Shown one piece after another: positions 1 to 12,895 of a stretch of DNA of 64,000 bases. The notes below the pieces were generated by a model that was given only the letters and a program-made list of their open reading frames with translations, had not been told where the DNA came from and ran no database searches. The stretch lies in contig NC_092574.1 of NCBI RefSeq assembly GCF_037975245.1, forward strand, positions 27,512,713 to 27,576,712, given 5' to 3'. Made by a program: the position numbers and the translations under genes. This DNA is from Apostichopus japonicus. Lineage: Eukaryota; Echinodermata; Holothuroidea; Aspidochirotida; Stichopodidae. Numbering within the stretch: position 1 is the stretch's first letter; each line of letters begins with the position of its first letter.

Positions 1-1684
1 CGGCATCACCAACATAGTCATAAAAGGATCATTCCAGATATTTAGTATACTTGAAAACCAGAATAGTTATACAAAAATACCACACGACTGTTTACTCTTC
101 TATTATGACAAATAAGAACTGAAATGTTGCCTGAAGTCATTAAGTATGAGTTGAATAAATACTTGTTTCGAAGAAACGTGCAGTTATAATTGTACAGGTA
201 TTCATTGGTTATGGAACGCCAATCCGCGAATATTAACTAGTAGTGTGTGTTTGAAATTTTAACTGCTTGTCTGCAAACGATGCGGTAGTGTTTCTAAATT
301 TACACAGTACAGTAAGTAGTATCGCAAAGAAATCATCAGATAATATGAGGGTAGGATTTGCCGTATTGTAGCATGCATGCAATATATACTACTGGGATAC
401 TGTCAGGAATACAGAATTTCAATATAAAATTAAATTAAGAATTCAAATTGAACGCCATTAAACTGCAGTAATCGGCTGTGTTGCCATCAATAAAATATTC
501 GTTATTGTTTTTGGTGGTACTGGAATACGGTGTATGAACTTGTTGTAGATTTGGTTGAAGACATTCATCTCAAATCAAGCTTTTTAATGTCTTTCCGCCT
601 GAAACAAGACGTTTGGTTGAGAATGATATACCAGAGAGTTGCTATCTTATGCTTGGATATGTTTTTAAGGGATATGTATTAATATGACATCTGAACCTTG
701 TGTCTTATCTGAATACATGCCGATACATAAATGCTTCCATAAACAATGGGTTCTCAATAAGCGGGTTGTTGGTCTAATGCCGCCCGCGATAGACTTCATT
801 CCGGCCCAGCTTTGCATTAATCGGGTATGTTAACCCTTTCAGCACTGACCCTACCCGCCTACCCTGTATATGCCTATAGCTCAACTTCTAGGCATAGTGA
901 GATATTGACTTTTCTGAATGCCTGCTCTATACATTACATAGTCAAAGATAACTTAATCGTGCTTACGAGTAAAATACGGATAGATTTGTAAATAATGTAA
1001 CCTGCTTTCGATTGAAGAAATGACGATGGGCAACGCAAGTAATGATGTCATTACTGTAACGAATATGTAAGAAACAAGACGCATCGCTTAAAGTCATAGC
1101 AAACCAAACCATACTTATGACAGTCTGCCAAGCAGTGCATAAAAACTTGTGAGCAAGAACAAGGAATTTGGAGATCATTTAGGAAATGATGTCAGGGCAG
1201 CCATTTGTCCAACTTTTTAAGTTCAACCCTTGTACCCCATAATATGATTTATTACTTGTATAGGCTTGTATAATGAAATAAAATGGGTATTTATTTTCTC
1301 TATCAAGGAAACCAAAAATAGTGTCATGAATAAAGAAAAACAATAATATTCAAGAATAAAATCTTCAGTCGTGCCTGTATATGAACGATCATAAGAACAT
1401 ATGTCCCAAATGGAATAAGATCATTTGTTCAGTTGTTTAGGGGCATTTGTTCATCATAAGCAACTCTATTTAGGCATATTACAGGCTTACAGTAATGATG
1501 GGACTGAGTCTACTTTTATTTATGAGAAAGAAGACTGTTCATTTTAATACAAATAATTATTCAAAGGGCAATATTCCCATCTAACATAACGAAGCCTACG
1601 GTTCACAAAGAGGTGACTGGTCAATTTTAAACTGTTATGTTGGGTAAACTTGCAAATATGATGATATACCAGACAATGGAAATC
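1..1684. other. AT-rich DNA without a recognised gene
   Basis: Only short reading frames are present and none resembles a known protein. No tandem repeat, hairpin or transposon end was recognised. It could be intergenic or intronic. Confidence 0.6.
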
Positions 1685-4600
1685 ATATGGAGGGTAGGTG
1701 AGGCATCATATACCAAACCACTGGATATAATATGGAGGGTATAGGTGAGGCATCATAGACCAAACCACCAGATATCATTTTGAAGGGTAGGTGAGGCATC
1801 ATAGACCAAACCACCAGATATCATATGGAGGGTAGGTGAGGCATCATATACCAAACTACCAGATAGCATATGGAGAGGAGGTGAGGCATCATATACCAAA
1901 CCACCAGATATCATATGGAGGGTAGGTGAGGCATCATATACCAAACCACCAGATATCATATGGAGGGTAGGTAATGCATCATAGACCAAACCACCAGATA
2001 TCATATGGAGGGGGGGGGGGGTGAGGCATCATATACCAAACTACCAGATATCATATGGAGAGGAGGTGAGGCATCATATACCAAACCACCAGATATCATA
2101 TGGAGAGGAGGTGAGGCATCATATACCAAACCACTGGATATAATATGGAGGGTGGGTGAGGCATCATAGACCAAACCACTGTATATCCTATGGAGGGTAG
2201 GTGAGGCATCATATACCAAACCACCAGATATCATATGGAGGGTAGGTAATGCATCATAGACCAAACCACCAGATATCATATGGAGGGGGGGGGTGAGGCA
2301 TCATATACCAAACTACCAGATATCATATGGAGAGGAGGTGAGGCATCATATACCAAACCACCAGATATCATATGGAGAGGAGGTGAGGCATCATATACCA
2401 AACCACTGGATATAATATGGAGGGTGGGTGAGGCATCATAGACCAAACCACTGTATATCCTATGGAGGGTAGGTGAGGCATCATATACCAAACCACCAGA
2501 TAGCATATGGAGAGGAGGTGAGGCATCATAGACCAAACCACCAGATAGCATATGGAGGGTAATTAAGGCATCATATACCAAACCACCAGATAGCATATGG
2601 AGGGTAGGTAATGCATCATAGACCAAACCACCAGATATCATATGGAGGGGGGGGGGGGGGGGTGAGGCATCATATACCAAACTACCAGATATCATATGGA
2701 GAGGAGGTGAGGCATCATATACCAAACCACCAGATATCATATGGAGAGGAGGTGAGGCATCATATACCAAACCACTGGATATAATATGGAGGGTGGGTGA
2801 GGCATCATAGACCAAACCACTGTATATCCTATGGAGGGTAGGTGAGGCATCATATACCAAACCACCAGATATCATATGGAGGGTAGGTAATGCATCATAG
2901 ACCAAACCACCAGATATCATATGGAGGGGGGGGGGTGAGGCATCATATACCAAACTACCAGATATCATATGGAGAGGAGGTGAGGCATCATATACCAAAC
3001 CACCAGATATCATATGGAGAGGAGGTGAGGCATCATATACCAAACCACTGGATATAATATGGAGGGTGGGTGAGGCATCATAGACCAAACCACTGTATAT
3101 CCTATGGAGGGTAGGTGAGGCATCATATACCAAACTACCAGATATCATATGGAGAGGAGGTGAGGCATCATATACCAAACCACTGGATATAATATGGAGG
3201 GTAGGTGAGGCATCATACCAAACCACCAGATATCATATGGAGGGTAGGTGAGGCATCATATACCAAACCACTGTATATCATATGGAGGGTAGGTGAGGCA
3301 TCATATACCAAACCACTGGATATAATATGGAGGGTAGGTGAGGCATCATAAACCAAACCACCAGATATCATATGAAGGGTAGGTGAGGCATCATATACCA
3401 AACTTCCAGATAGCATATGGAGGGTAGGTAAGGCATCATATACCAAACCACCAGATAGCATATGGAGGGTATTTAAGGCATCATATACCAAACCTTCAGA
3501 TATCATATGAAGGGTAGGTGAGGCATCATATACCAAACTACCAGATAGCATATGGAGGGTAGGTGAGGCATCATATACCAAACTACCAGATATCATATGA
3601 AGGGTAGGTAAGGCATCATATACCAAACCACCAGATATCATATGGAGGGTAGGTAAGGCATCATATACCAAACTACCAGATAGCATATGGAGGGTAGGTG
3701 AGGCATCATATACCAAACCACTGTATATCATATGGAGGGTAGGTGAGGCATCATAGACCAAACCACTGGATATCCTCTGGAGGGTAGGTGAGGCATCATA
3801 CCAAGCCACCATAAATCATATGGAGGGGAGGTGAGGCATCATATACCAAAATACCAGATATCATATGGAGGGTAGGTGAGGCATCATATACCAAACCACT
3901 GTAAATCCTATGGAGGGTAGGTGAGGCATCATACCAAGCCACCATAAATCATATGGAGGGTAGGTGAGGCATCATATACCAAACCACCAGATATCATATG
4001 GAGGGTAGGTAAGGCATCATATACCAAACCACTGTATATCATATGGAGGGTAGGTGAGGCATCATAGACCAAACCACTGTATATCCTCTGGAGGGTAGGT
4101 GAGGCATCATACCAAGCCACCATAAATCATATGGAGGGGAGGTGAGGCATCATATACCAAAATACCAGATATCATATGGAGGGTAGGTGAGGCATCATAT
4201 ACCAAACCACTGTAAATCCTATGGAGGGTAGGTGAGGCATCATACCAAGCCACCATAAATCATATGGAGGGGAGGTGAGGCATCATATACCAAACCACCA
4301 GATATCATATGGAGGATAGGTGAGGCATCATAGACCAAACCACTGGATATCCTATGGAGGGTAGGTGAGGCATCCATATACCAAACCACTGGATATAATA
4401 TGGAGGGTAGGTGAGGCATCATGTACCAAACTACCAGATATCATATGGAGGGTAGGTGAGGCATCATATACCAAACCACCATATATCATATGAAGGGTAG
4501 GTGAGGCATCATATACCAAACCACTGGATATCATATGGAGGGTAGGTGAGGCATCCATATACCAAACCACTGGATATAATATGGAGGGTAGGTGAGGCAT

Positions 4601-4890
4601 CATAGACCAAACCACCAGATATCATATGAAGGGTAGGTGAGGCATCATACCAAACTACCAGATATCATATGGAGGGTAGGTGAGGCATCATAGACCAAAC
4701 CACCATATATCATATGAAGGGTAGGTGAGGCATCATACCAACCTACCAGATAGCATATGGAGGGTAGGTGAGGCATCATAGACCAAACCACCAGATATCA
4801 TATGGAGGGTGGGTGAGGCATCATATACCGAACCACTGTGTATACTATGGAGGGTATATGGAGGGTAGGTAAGGCATCTTATACCAAAAC
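1685..4890. repeat. Minisatellite, 45-bp unit, about 70 copies
   Basis: A head-to-tail array whose unit contains GGTGAGGCATCATATACCAA followed by ACCACCAGATATCATATGGA. The unit is 45 bp, so many reading frames stay open. On the minus strand this gives long frames (up to 316 codons at 2276-3226) repeating a 15-residue peptide beginning MISGGLVYDASPTLH. Variants include G-tracts of 7 to 15 bases at unit junctions, and units where CCAGATATC is replaced by CTGGATATAA or CTGTATATCC. Blocks of several variant units recur in the same order, so there is a higher-order structure. The open frames follow from the period and are not evidence of a gene. Confidence 0.97.
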
Positions 4891-5235
4891 ATAAAATTAG
4901 ACGGCTTTGTAAAACAATTTATGGTGCCTTTTTTATTTAATTATGTGTGCAAGTTACGGATACGTTTGCATGTATTACATCATTACATTGTTATAACGGG
5001 CAGACACTGCATACAGTGTGCACCTCTTGTAAAGGAAATTTGCTAACTTGAACTTTACGCTGTGACCAATTAATTGACCTCATATCATAAGATAAGTAAT
5101 TAAATTTTTTCAGCTTAATATCGAGGTTTTCATGCTTGTTCACACGATGTAAATCCTGATAATAAAGATTAGTTTTAAAAGGTTATCAGGCTGTGGCGGA
5201 CAATCTAAGATACTACAATGCTACTGGAATTCCCC
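4891..5235. other. Unique spacer between two minisatellites
   Basis: AT-rich sequence with no recognised feature between the 45-bp array and the 53-bp array. Confidence 0.6.
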
Positions 5236-6527
5236 TGTATCATACCTTGTCCTAAACTAGAGATGTGATTTCTTAAATGTAACCTATCTTTATCATACTT
5301 TGCCCTTAACTAGAGATGTGATTTCTTACATGTAACCTATCTTTATCTTACCTTGTCCTAAACTAGAGATGTGATTTCTTACATGTAACCTATCTTTATC
5401 ATACCTTGTCCTAAACTAGAGATGTGATTTCTTAAATGTAACCTATCTTTATCATACCTTGTCCTAAACTAGAGATGTGATTTCTTACATGTAACCTATC
5501 TTTATCATACCTTGTCCCTAACTCGAGATGTGATTTCTTAAATGTAACCTATTTTGCCTGCATGCTAAACCCTTCGTTGTTCCCTACAGTAGGTGGTCTG
5601 TGTGATTTCTTATATGTGACCTATCTTTATCATACCTTGTCCCTAACTCGGGAGTGATTTCTTAAATGTAACCTTACTTGCCTGGAGGCTAAACCCTTCG
5701 TTCTTCCCTACAGTAGGTGGTCTGTGTGATTTCTTATATGTGACCTATCTTTATCATACCTTGTCCCTAACTCGAGATGGGATTTCTTACATGTAACCTA
5801 TCTTTATCATACCTTGTCCCTAACTCGAGATGTGATTTCTTAAATGTAACCTATTTTGCCTGCATGCTAAACCCTTCGTTGTTCCCTATAGTAGGTGGTC
5901 TGTGTGATTTCTTATATGTGACCTATCTTTATCATACCTTGTCCCTAACTCGAGATGTGATTTATTAAATGTAACCTATTTTGCCTGCAGGCTAAACCCT
6001 TCGTTCTTCCCTACAGTAGGTGGTCTGTGTGATTTCTTATATGTGACCTATCTTTATCATACCTTGTCCCTAACTCGAGATGTGATTTATTAAATGTAAC
6101 CTATTTTGCCTGCAGGCTAAACCCTTCGTTCTTCCCTACAGTAGGTGGTCTGTGTGATTTCTTATATGTGACCTATCTTTATCATACCTTGTCCCTAACT
6201 CGAGATGTGATTTATTAAATGTAACCTATTTTGCCTGCAGGCTAAACCCTTCGTTCTTCCCTACAGTAGGTGGTCTGTGTGATTTCTTATATGTGACCTA
6301 TCTTTATCATACCTTGTCCCTAACTCGAGATGTGATTTCTTACATGTAACCTTATTTGCCTGCAGGCTAAGCCCTTCGTTCTTCCCTACAGTAGGTGGTC
6401 TGTGTGATTTCTTATATGTGACCTATCTTTATCATACCTTGTCCCTAACTCGAGATGTGATTTATTAAATGTAACCTTATTTGCCTGCAGGCTAAACCCT
6501 TCGTTCTTCCCTACAGTAGGTGGTCTA
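5236..6527. repeat. Compound minisatellite, 53-bp unit expanding to a 125-bp unit
   Basis: The left third is a simple array of about 53 bp (core CTAGAGATGTGATTTCTTA with ATCATACCTTGTCC). From about 5540 the unit becomes 125 bp: one 53-bp segment joined to a segment containing TTTGCCTGCAGGCTAAACCC and CCTACAGTAGGTGGTCTGTG. Landmark CAGTAGGTGG recurs at 5587, 5711, 5889, 6014, 6139, 6264, 6389 and 6514, so spacing is 124-125 bp except for one 178-bp interval that holds an extra 53-bp unit. The array shows directly how a short repeat was captured into a longer one. Confidence 0.95.
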
Positions 6528-9500
6528 TGATATCATAAACGTATATGCTAGTAAATGTTATAGTATTCTTGTACAGTAACCCTTGAAATCCATGTGGAAT
6601 GCTCCCCAACCAATTTAGAATTTCATCAAAAATATTAATTTCCACTGTGGATAAATGATTTCAAGTTTATAAAGGGAACAAAAACATTTCCAGCTGAATT
6701 GCCATGAATGACAATTCACTCTGTTCTTGTCAGATGTAATATCAACAATCATATCCTCGCCAGACATAAAGCTATGACGGTTTGATTTTGACCTACAGAT
6801 GCTGCAAATGTCATTAAGAAAATGGTTTTAAGCAACCAACCTCAGCCATCGGAATATACCTTTAATGGATTATGTTTGGCGTGGTGTTGTATCTCTTAGT
6901 TTATTTGCTCGGGTTGATTTTCTTTTCTCTTTTGAAACATCCCTTAGATATATGTTTCTGAGTTTACTAGTGTCTTGCTTATGGTGCTAGAAGTTATAAT
7001 CCTGTATATGTTTGTTATGTTTGGTATGTGTGCAAATGATCAGTCATGTGTGGATGCAGGGTGATGTTTACTTCTAAATATACTGAGAATCTACCCACCC
7101 CTCCTTCGTGCACTTGTCTTTAGATTGGTAAGTCCAGTAGAAAGGTATTTCCATGACGTTTAGCGTTTAACCTACACCGGCGCGCTAACATGAATAACCA
7201 ATCTTAATAAGCCTAACAAGTGTCATAAAGTCGGTTAATCAGTTTACAAATGACTTGAAACCCCGTGCACTGCATCTTACAAAACTCCATCTCGCGTCCC
7301 TGTCTCTTTCTCTGTCTTCCACTATGTCTCTTTTCGTTCTTTCTTCCTTTACTATTTTTATCCTTCTTCTTTTCGTTTCCCACATTTGGACAGGTTGTGC
7401 AGCGCATATCATTTAACTATGAGTTATATTTACCGAGTCAGCATATAGGTGTCCTTCGACGAACAAAATTTGTCTCATTAAATTTCCAGTTGGTTTGTTG
7501 TGTTGAATTCCTTCTGTAGTATGAGCATTATTTTGACTGTTTCATTAGGCAAGTAATGTGACGTCACAGACCTTGCATATAACCTTTAAAAATGACGCTT
7601 GTTAATATTCATCCCGAGTTTCTGCAGACAGCATTCATGCCAATGAAGGGCACGTTGTTTGTTTTCTTCCAAATAACCCAACAACTACTGTCTCTCTATC
7701 GAACGATTTGAGAATAACATGAAAATGTGCCAAGCAATAATTTGTACAAAATTAAGTATACGTTCGATATAATAACAATAAATAGTTCGGTATTTCATAG
7801 ACAGCACATAGTCCATTGTCTGAATTCTAAATTTAAATGAAATGTTTTCATATTGTGTCAGAACTTTTCAGGATGGAAAAACATTGCTTTCAAACAATAC
7901 AAGACCAAACATTAAATTCCCTGTCTTCCTAAATAAAGGGAGAGGGAAGGCAAATGAAACCTTTCCTCCATGTTTGTGGAGTGAAACGGATAGGGATATA
8001 TCCTTATGCCAATCAAATACCAGCTCACTTAATTCCTGTTTTACCGACCACCTTCCTATACTCTCCATGCAGGACACAACAAAAGACACCTCATTTGCAT
8101 TATTTATGCACGTAAAATATTTCCCCTCGATCGTCATCGTCGTATAGTTCATTCTAATTTGTTACATTAAATTGCAACAAATGGTTATATTACACCTTGA
8201 AAGGAACCATACCCCATAGCAGCAAATTCCGACCGTAGGCCTATAACTAGATGTACACATAACTGTGCATACTTTACATTTGAGGATCAGGGCTGAAGCA
8301 TTTATTTTCATTAACTGTTAAAGATAATAATGATCAGCTAATTTCACCTTTTATTCAAATTCATGCATTATCGCTTCATTTTTGGTGAATAAGTCTAAGA
8401 TGTACCTTAGAAATCTCGGGTGTCGTGGAGTTGATAAATTGTAGTCTTGTTTGGAGTAATACTCTGCACGTTTAAAAAAATTGCGAAAAAACTCAAACAC
8501 TTGCATGTTTTAGAATTAACGGAAGGTTCTTTGTTCTTAGCCAATCAGCCGTTTTCACATTTCACTTGAGATATTCCTAATTTGTCGCAATCCTCGGACA
8601 CAACTATGTTAATCCTACTGGGGATTACGCGCCTCGCTGATGAGGTGAGCAATTTGTTTTATCTTGTATAAATAGTGACAATTATTCTGGTCAATTTCTC
8701 TCGTTAGACGAACCAAGTCGGACCAAACTACAATACCATCGCACAGAGATCTAGTTTATTTGATTTTCTGATATATGTTCCACCTATTAATTATTCACGA
8801 TTCCAAGGAAGTTCCCTTCAAAGCTGAATGTGATAACGACCTGAATACATATCACAAACATGATCGCATCGTCTGGAACTCGATAGCAGCAGTACTTCAA
8901 CCATGCATTGTTAATGAAGGCAGCACATAATATATATTGCACACCTCTCTATCGACATAGCATCCTTGCAAGTCACTAGTATTCCTTCTCTTTGTCCTAT
9001 CCAGTGTCTCGAGTTTAATATTAATGGTCCCTAAAGATTAGTTGTGCTTCCTAAAAGCATGGCAGGTGGCGCGCTGAACTCCTTATCATTTTCCTTTCCT
9101 CCCTTTTATCAGAGTGGCTTTAAAGGGACGTTAGGGAATATTTCAATATAGATAGACATTTGGTTAATTCCCTATATGGCGTGCGTATAGGGTTGGGGAG
9201 GGGGGCATGGCCCCACCTCCCATCGTCAGTCTGGGGAAATGGTTCAGTCTTGGGGTATGGTTCAGTCGGGGAAAATGTTTTAGTTGGGGGTTTGTAAACT
9301 CAGCCGAGAAAACAAGACCGCTAATAAGGGTATGCACCCCAAGAACCCCCTATTTGGGAGTGGAATACCCATGGCTGCAAAAATATCATTTATTCACCAT
9401 TGACCCTTCCACTACAAGGGTTCCGGTCGTAACTAAATCAGTAGGGGAAATTTTGAATTTTCTTCAACTCCTCCTATGCAGGCTTCTGTTAATTGCCACA

Positions 9501-9879
9501 GTGCCTAAACAATAACCTAGATCGGAGATAGCATCTGCGCATGCGTTGTTCCTGTCTGTGACCATACTGTACAGGTTAATCGGTAACCAGTCACTGCAAT
9601 GTAATACCACCGCACAATATTGCCAGTAGCTTAAATCAAGGAGGGTATCTTTCTCACTTAAGATGTTTCCAATTAGATACAAAAAAAAATAAGTAGGTTT
9701 AGACAAGAAAGTATGTTTTAAACGACCCTCCTGCCTAATGTTATCTGTTCACTACTGACTAATGTGTATTTCGAATAAATTTACTCCCTCGATTGCTTGT
9801 GGTATGTAAAGTGTACAAATATTGTTGTGTCGCGGAACATTTACGTTGCCTATTCTATCGACAGGCCGGGACATTTTGA
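6528..9879. other. AT-rich DNA without a recognised gene
   Basis: Opposite-strand frames of about 100 codons at 7842-8152 overlap each other and match no family I know. A pyrimidine-rich tract lies at about 7285-7385. A G-rich patch with GGGGCATGGCCCC near 9195-9215 resembles the sub-terminal part of the hAT-type elements elsewhere in the window, but no matching far end was found. Confidence 0.55.
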
Positions 9880-10660
9880 GACGTAACTATTAAAGGCATA
9901 AATGTAATTATGTATCTGTTAAACACATGCAAGCAAGGTACGTAACTACTAAAGGCATACATGTAATTATGTAACAGTTAAACACATGCAAGCAAGGTAC
10001 GCGACTGCTAAAAGCATATACAAGTAATTATGTAACAGTTACACACTTACATGCAAGGTACGTGACTATTAAAGGCATACATGTAATTATGTAACAGTTA
10101 AACACTTGCATGCAAGGTACGCGACTACTAAAGGCATACATGCAATTATGTAACAGTTAAACACATACAAGCAAGGTACGCGACTGCTAAAAGCATATAC
10201 AAGTAATTATGTAACAGTTACACACTTACATGCAAGGTACGTGACTATTAAAGGCATACATGTAATTATGTAACAGTTAAACACTTGCATGCAAGGTACG
10301 CGACTACTAAAGCTTACATGCAATTATGTAACAATTAAGCACTTGCATGCAAGGTAAACACTTGCATGCAAGGTACGTGACTATTAAAGGCATACATGTA
10401 ATTATGTAACAGTTAAAAACATGCATGCAAGGTACGTAACTACTTAATGCATACATGTAATTATGTAACAATTAAACTCATGCAAGCAAGGTATGCGACT
10501 GCTTAAGGCTTACATGTAATTATGTAACAGTTAAACACATACATGCAAGGTACGTGACTATGAAAGGCATACATGTAATTATGTAACAGTTAAACCAGGG
10601 AGTTGTTATGATAACTCCCTGGTTAAACACATGCATGCACGGTAAGTTCCGTAACTGCTA
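9880..10660. repeat. Minisatellite, about 60-bp unit, about 12 copies
   Basis: The unit contains AAGGCATACATGTAATTATG, then TAACAGTTAAACACATGCA and GCAAGGTACG. The landmark GCAAGGTAC recurs at 9933, 9992, 10053 and 10112, which gives 59-61 bp. The array is interrupted near its right end by a 28-bp palindrome with duplicated flanks, described separately. Confidence 0.95.
10590..10627. mobile_element. Micro-palindrome insertion, copy 1, with 5-bp target duplication
   Basis: A 28-bp palindrome (10595-10622) starts CCAGGGAGTT and ends AACTCCCTGG. TTAAA lies on both sides (10590-10594 and 10623-10627). Neighbouring units of the host minisatellite read CAGTTAAACACATGC without interruption, so they preserve the empty site and show that 28 bp plus a 5-bp duplication were gained. 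No coding capacity is possible. Three similar sequences occur in this window. What moved it is unknown. Confidence 0.75.
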
Positions 10661-12097
10661 TGTGGCACATGCATGTAAATCCAACGAAACGAACACTAAT
10701 TCAAACACAAACACATTTTCTTTATGAGTTAAGATTCTATCAGATATGATAATGTTGAAACCATTCATTCAACTGAATAATACGACTGCTTGACTATTTG
10801 GAACTTTCCTTTGTCCAGTGCATTATTCTATTAGAAGGTTAAACATAATCGTGTTTGTGTTTAATATTTCGAAATCATCTATGCATACTTAAATCTGACA
10901 AGAAAGATAATTATAACCACAAAGAAATGTTGAATTAGATTTTCTTCCACTATATGTCTCGTTTCCAATACACCTAACAGCACGCATGACTTGCTTAATC
11001 CGTATACACTTTCTTTCAGATACTCGTCTCAAAAACACATTTGCGAGACTAGACAGCGGCCTGTCTCTGGTGAAATGATAAGGGTGTCGACGGGATAGCC
11101 TTAGAGAAATTATAAACGATGAGACGAGGTTCCGTCACTGATGAAGGAAATTGGAACCCATATTGCCATCAATATAGCTGGCACATTACGCAGACTTCTA
11201 ACTCACTGAACAGGCCAATGTGAGGTCCCGCAGAGAAAGTACACCAATATGGAGACAGGGCTGTTTGTTTTTACTGTTTGGTACATATGAACTATATCTG
11301 CATGCGTATATTTTTACTATTCGTGTATTGTGTTCGAATAAACTTCATATTGAGATAGACGGACATAGAAACTGGCAGACAAACATACAGACAAATAACC
11401 AGACAGAGAGACAAGAAGAAAACGAAAAGCTACATTGTAGTTTTCAGTGCTGCTAAATGGTGATGGATTATATTTAGATCTGGCATAAGAGCGTTCACAC
11501 TAGGGAAGTTTCACGCAGTGAACTCGGAGCTCCGAGTGCGATGTGGGTCAAGTGTAAACAGGCTCTGTAAATAAACTTGACTCAACTGATAACACTATCA
11601 AATTTCGAAATGATTATGATAATATTTCCCAAATCTATTTAGTCAACAACAACAAAATAGTGGAAATGTGCATTTACTCATTGAACACAGTGCCATTACA
11701 TGTCAAAAACACATACTAACAGTTGTGTACTTTGCCTCAATATGTACAACAATCGCTATTTGTGGGTATCTTATTATAGGTTTAATACTCTCAATGTTTT
11801 GAGTTCTAAGTGAAGCAGAAGCCATTCTCCCTACCTCACCCATACGTCTATAGCCTTGTATACTATAAGTGTTACTCCTGCCCCTATATACACTCTTAGT
11901 GGTATCACTCCAGGAAGAAGCACAGAAAATTATGACCTTCAGAATAAATATTTAGATATATCATTCATTCTGTGTTACATTTTTCACCTTCAATTATATA
12001 TATTTCGTATATTTCGTATATTTCGTATTACACTAAAGAGCTTTCACGTAGCTTTGAATCTCCCTTTATCGTCTTATCGGTAAAATATCAATCAATA
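10661..12097. other. Unique DNA without a recognised gene
   Basis: Short frames only. A short TTTCGTATA triplication lies near 12001-12028. Nothing else is recognised. Confidence 0.55.
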
Positions 12098-12895
12098 ATG
12101 TCGTTGTCCTTTCCCTATTGTCATGTAGCAATGTCGTCCTTTCCCTATTGTCATGTAGCAATGCCGTCCTTTCCTTATTGTCATGTATAGCAATGCCGTC
12201 CTTTCCTTATTGTCATGTAGCAATGTCGTCCATTCCTTATTGTCATATAGCAAAGTCGTCGTCGTTTCCCTATTGTCATGTAGCAATGTCGTCCTTTCGG
12301 TATTGTCATGTAGCAATGTCGTCCTTTCCCTAATGTCATGTAGCAATGCCGTCCTTTCCTTATTGTCGTGTAGCAATGTCGTCTATTCCTTATTGTCATG
12401 TAGCAATGTCGTCGTCGTTTCCCTATTGTCATGTAGCAATGTCGTCCTTTCGGTATTGTCATGTAGCAATGTCGTCCTTTCTTAATGTCATGTAGCAATG
12501 TTGTCCTTTCGGTATTGTCGTGTAGCAATGTCGTCCTTTCGGTATTGTCGTGTAGCAATGTCGTCCATTCCTTATTGTCATATAGCAAAGTCGTCCTTTC
12601 CCTATTGTCGTGTAGCAATGTCGTCGTCGTTTCCCTATTGTCATGTAGCAATGTCGTCCTTTCTGTATTTTCGTGTAGCAATGTCGTCCTTTCCCTATTG
12701 TCATGTAGCAATGTCGCCCTTTCCCTATTGTCATGTAGCAATGTTGTCCTTCCCCTATTGCCATGTAGCAATGCCGTCCTTTCTGTATTTTCGTGTAGCA
12801 ATGTCGTCCTTTCCCTATTGTCATGTAGCAATGTCGTCCTTTCCTTATTGTCATGTAGCATGTTGTCCTTTCCCTAATGTCATGTAGCAATGTTT
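12098..12895. repeat. Minisatellite, 30-bp unit, about 26 copies
   Basis: The unit is CAATGTCGTCCTTTCCCTAT plus TGTCATGTAG. Because 30 bp is ten codons, frames stay open on both strands (up to 226 codons on the minus strand, 12181-12861) and give mirror-like low-complexity peptides. Some units carry an extra GTC triplet (GTCGTCGTTTCC), which keeps the frame. No start context, splice signal or known domain supports translation. Confidence 0.95.

Noticed and set aside
2276-3226. 316-codon minus-strand frame as a repeat-protein gene
   Set aside because: It consists only of the 45-bp minisatellite; the period is a multiple of three, there is no signal peptide, splice site or unique end, and equivalent frames break wherever a unit changes length.
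7842-8152. Overlapping frames of about 100 codons on opposite strands
   Set aside because: No domain, splice signals or codon bias; opposite-strand overlap shows at least one is spurious, and neither has support.
9190-9300. Another hAT-type element
   Set aside because: A G-rich GGGGCATGGCCCC patch resembles sub-terminal sequence, but no inverted end or duplication was found.
12098-12895. CRISPR array
   Set aside because: The repeats are contiguous with no unique spacers, the genome is eukaryotic, and no cas genes are present. The same holds for the other arrays.
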